Part shown: positions 6,223 to 8,076 of the stretch, piece by piece
Numbering within the stretch: position 1 is the stretch's first letter
How the letters are laid out: every line of letters begins with the position of its first letter
Assembly (NCBI GenBank): GCA_017116025.1
Contig: JAFITR010000069.1
Coordinates: 1-8,076, forward strand
From: Simkania negevensis
Lineage (GTDB): Bacteria > Chlamydiota > Chlamydiia > Chlamydiales > JAFITR01
Length of the DNA stretch: 8,076 nucleotides
Direction: 5' to 3'
Notes under the pieces: generated by a model
Databases searched by the model: none
Told to the model about the DNA's origin: nothing
What the model saw: the letters and a program-made list of their open reading frames with translations, nothing else
Translations under genes and position numbers: made by a program

Positions 6223-6877
6223 AAAAAGCCATTCCGGCGTTTTTATCACCTTTGAAGGAGGGGAGGGGGCCGGCAAGTCCTCCGTGGTACAACAACTATG
6301 CTCCCACTTCCAAAGCAGGCAAACCTCCGTTGTCATCACACGTGAACCCGGAGGTACTCCTTTCGGTGATCTTGTCAGACATTGGCTCCTTGCCAAAGAA
6401 GAGAACATTGCTCTGGGTGATTGGCCGGAGCTTCTACTCTTCTTAGCCTCACGCGTGCAACATATCGACCAAATCATTCTTCCCGCTTTAAAGCAAGGCA
6501 AGGTCGTGTTGTGTGACCGTTTTAATGACTCTTCCATCGCCTACCAGGGCGGCGGGCGTTCGATGGGTGTAGATGCTGTCCAAGAGCTGTGTATGAAGGT
6601 CGCGGGGCGTATAAAGCCTGATGTGACGATCCTCTTCGATCTCGATCCCATAGAAGGCCTCGCTCGTTCCAAAAAAGTAGAAAAGAAAGAGTCGGGAAAT
6701 GACGGTTTCGACCGCCTCGAGTCTGAGACGATCGCCTTTCACCAACGCGTGCGGCAAACCTACCTGACTCTCGCTCGAAAAGAACCGGAAAGGATCCATG
6801 TCGTTGACGCCTCACAGCCTCTAGAAGTTGTCTACAGCGATGTTCTTAAAATCATTGACCGCCAACTAACATGTTGA
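6203..6877 (+). CDS. tmk: Thymidylate kinase (dTMP kinase)
   Basis: This cytoplasmic enzyme phosphorylates dTMP to dTDP with ATP for dTTP synthesis. It has 224 residues from the ATG at 6203, a little longer than E. coli Tmk. The P-loop is FEGGEGAGKSS (17-27). REPGGTPFGD (47-56) matches the dTMP-contacting DR/E-P-G segment. The DRF motif is in CDRFNDSSIAYQGGG (104-118). The lid includes Arg155 and Lys-rich residues ending at FDRLE (169-173). The P-loop lacks a basic residue after Glu21, so catalytic lid residues are likely supplied as in E. coli-type enzymes. The gene overlaps gyrA by 20 nt and holB by 7 nt, consistent with translational coupling. Pairing of tmk with holB is widespread in bacteria and links dTTP supply with the replisome. 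Confidence 0.95.
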   Translation: MEQKRSKKSHSGVFITFEGGEGAGKSSVVQQLCSHFQSRQTSVVITREPGGTPFGDLVRHWLLAKEENIALGDWPELLLFLASRVQHIDQIILPALKQGKVVLCDRFNDSSIAYQGGGRSMGVDAVQELCMKVAGRIKPDVTILFDLDPIEGLARSKKVEKKESGNDGFDRLESETIAFHQRVRQTYLTLARKEPERIHVVDASQPLEVVYSDVLKIIDRQLTC

Positions 6878-7947
6878 ACGATCTCATAGGCAATGATTCG
6901 GTCAAACGGTACATAGAGCGCGCTGTCGACAGAGATGTTGTTGGTAACTCCCTCCTCTTTGCTGGACGTAGCGGTATTGGTAAAAGCCTCTTTGCCCGTG
7001 CTTTAGCAGCACGTATGCTGGCGATACCCACCCTAAAACAAACTCTGCGCCATCCCGATGTCCATATATACCGTCCCGAAGGCAAAGCCGCCATGCACTC
7101 GATCGATATGATGCGCTCTTTTGCGGAAAAAGTGCACCTCCCTCCATACAACTCTTCGAAACAGCTGTTCATTATCGAAGATGCCGACCGTATGCTTCCA
7201 TACAGCGCAAACGCACTACTTAAAATCTTCGAAGAACCCACGCCACATAGCGTAATTATCCTCCTTTCTGCTTCTACAATACAACTGCTCCCTACCGTCC
7301 TATCACGATGCCGTCTCATCCTATTTAAACCGATCAAAGAAGAGCTCATTACTTCCTTCCTTTGCTCCCATCACCAGATCGATCATACCCTGGCGCAGGA
7401 AGCGGCTCGTGACTCTAAAGGTTCTTTGGCTATAGCAATGGCTCTTGCTAATGGGAGAGCAGCGCGCATGAGTAAACTATATGGATTACTTGCCGAAGTC
7501 GATCGAGTGGCTTACCATATACTATACGATACTGTTGAAGCGATCGCTGATGAGATCGATAAAGAAGCGAGCCAACAGGAGAAACTGTTAAGGAAAGAAA
7601 GAAAGAGGCCTCATGAAGAACTATCCGCCCTACAGCGTGCTCAAATAGAAAAAGAGATAGAAGGTGCTGTCGCTCTGAAACAACAGCAAAATATATTGGC
7701 CGTCCTTGAAATAATATTCACCTGGTTCCGCGATCTAGCACTCGTTCAACAAGGCGGAGCAAATAAATATATCGCGACACCAACAAACTTTGTCGGTTTA
7801 CTACAAAAACAAGCCCAAAGACTCCCCGTTATCAACCTCCAACAGATCGAAGAAACCGTCGGACAGGCACGCCTTATTGTCGAACGCTTCGATAAACCCG
7901 TCAACGCCTTCGAATACTTATTACTCAAAATCATCCACAAAAACTGA
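6871..7947 (+). CDS. holB: DNA polymerase III delta-prime subunit (clamp-loader AAA+ protein)
   Basis: This is the probable delta-prime subunit of the clamp loader, which helps load the beta sliding clamp. Of its 358 residues, the first ~215 form an AAA+ region: Walker A AGRSGIGKS (31-39), Walker B-like FIIEDADRM (100-108), NALLKIFEEP (114-123) and the SRC motif LSRCR (144-148). The Cys zinc-finger between the first two motifs in E. coli delta-prime and DnaX is absent here. A Lys/Glu/Gln-rich segment at about 222-275, possibly coiled coil, precedes a C-terminal helical domain containing FTWFRDLAL (283-291). The ATG lies within the tmk 3' end. No good Shine-Dalgarno is visible, so translation probably depends on tmk. 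The intact P-loop and length might suggest a DnaX-like paralogue, but the missing zinc finger, gene order and SRC motif favour HolB. Confidence 0.85.
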   Translation: MLNDLIGNDSVKRYIERAVDRDVVGNSLLFAGRSGIGKSLFARALAARMLAIPTLKQTLRHPDVHIYRPEGKAAMHSIDMMRSFAEKVHLPPYNSSKQLFIIEDADRMLPYSANALLKIFEEPTPHSVIILLSASTIQLLPTVLSRCRLILFKPIKEELITSFLCSHHQIDHTLAQEAARDSKGSLAIAMALANGRAARMSKLYGLLAEVDRVAYHILYDTVEAIADEIDKEASQQEKLLRKERKRPHEELSALQRAQIEKEIEGAVALKQQQNILAVLEIIFTWFRDLALVQQGGANKYIATPTNFVGLLQKQAQRLPVINLQQIEETVGQARLIVERFDKPVNAFEYLLLKIIHKN

Positions 7948-7957
7948 GCCCTTTGAG

Positions 7958-7985
7958 CTAGTATCATCTGAATGATCACCACTAG
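7958..7985. repeat. Bulged inverted repeat just downstream of holB
   Basis: CTAGT (7958-7962) and ATCAT (7963-7967) pair with ATGAT (7972-7976) and ACTAG (7981-7985). This gives a 10-bp stem with a CACC bulge and a CTGA loop, beginning 11 nt after the holB stop. No U-tract follows, so it is not a standard intrinsic terminator. It could stabilise the operon mRNA 3' end or mark a repeat. Confidence 0.4.
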
Positions 7986-7997
7986 ATTTAGCATTTG

Positions 7998-8065
7998 ACT
8001 TACGTTGAAGTGGATTTTCATCACGGTTTTGTGATGTTGCTCGCTGAGTGTTATTTAACGTGAGT
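7998..8065. repeat. Long two-part inverted repeat; candidate operon-end structure or intergenic repeat
   Basis: As RNA, ACTTACGTTGAA (7998-8009) pairs over 12 consecutive positions with TTTAACGTGAGT (8054-8065), with two G-U wobbles. Inside this, CATCAC (8019-8024) pairs perfectly with GTGATG (8031-8036) around a GGTTTT loop. The sequence then continues TTTTGAGTTTAT, a weak T-rich stretch. It may terminate the dciA-holB operon, or be a palindromic intergenic repeat unit whose outer arm also appears at 1-11. The rest of 7948-8076 shows no gene. Confidence 0.45.
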
Positions 8066-8076
8066 TTTGAGTTTAT

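Noticed and set aside
7746..8024. 92-codon minus-strand ORF reaching into the right flank
   Set aside because: Most of it is antisense to the holB 3' end. It has no recognisable motif or ribosome binding site, and its start lies inside the inverted repeat.

Overview
The window looks like core chromosome of a member of the phylum Chlamydiae, most likely an amoeba-associated ("environmental") lineage rather than Chlamydia itself. Two things support this. The first is the plus-strand gene order DUF721/dciA - gyrB - gyrA - tmk - holB, which I recall as the C. trachomatis order CT191-CT190-CT189-CT188-CT187. The second is a lysine/alanine/proline-rich Hc2-type histone H1-like protein on the opposite strand. 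Base composition is near-balanced in the gyrase genes and strongly AT-rich in the flanks. The genus cannot be settled from the sequence alone.

Layout: 1-204 is a non-coding left flank with a small palindrome, a TCTTCGCG repeat cluster and a clear rho-independent terminator (136-171) for the leftward gene. 205-627 (minus) encodes the Hc2-like nucleoid protein. 628-908 is a divergent intergenic region. It holds a 17-bp tandem repeat next to the Hc2 start, a GC-rich potentially structured island (717-772), a long AT/pyrimidine-rich tract and a good sigma70-type promoter (846-874) reading right. 909-7947 is a tight five-gene operon with junctions of +14, +20, -20 and -7 nt. 7948-8076 is a non-coding right flank with two imperfect inverted repeats.

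The operon groups replication and topology functions: a probable replicative-helicase loader (DciA), both gyrase subunits, thymidylate kinase for dTTP supply, and the delta-prime clamp-loader subunit. The divergent histone-like gene adds a second DNA-compaction function to the locus.

I see no mobile element, CRISPR array, toxin-antitoxin or defence system, and I do not think the window hides a wholly new system. The most useful observations are the gyrase residues at quinolone-determining positions (GyrA Met85 = E. coli Ser83, Pro89 = Asp87; GyrB Asn438 = Asp426), which predict intrinsic fluoroquinolone resistance. The unexplained repeats and structured elements in the three intergenic regions come next.
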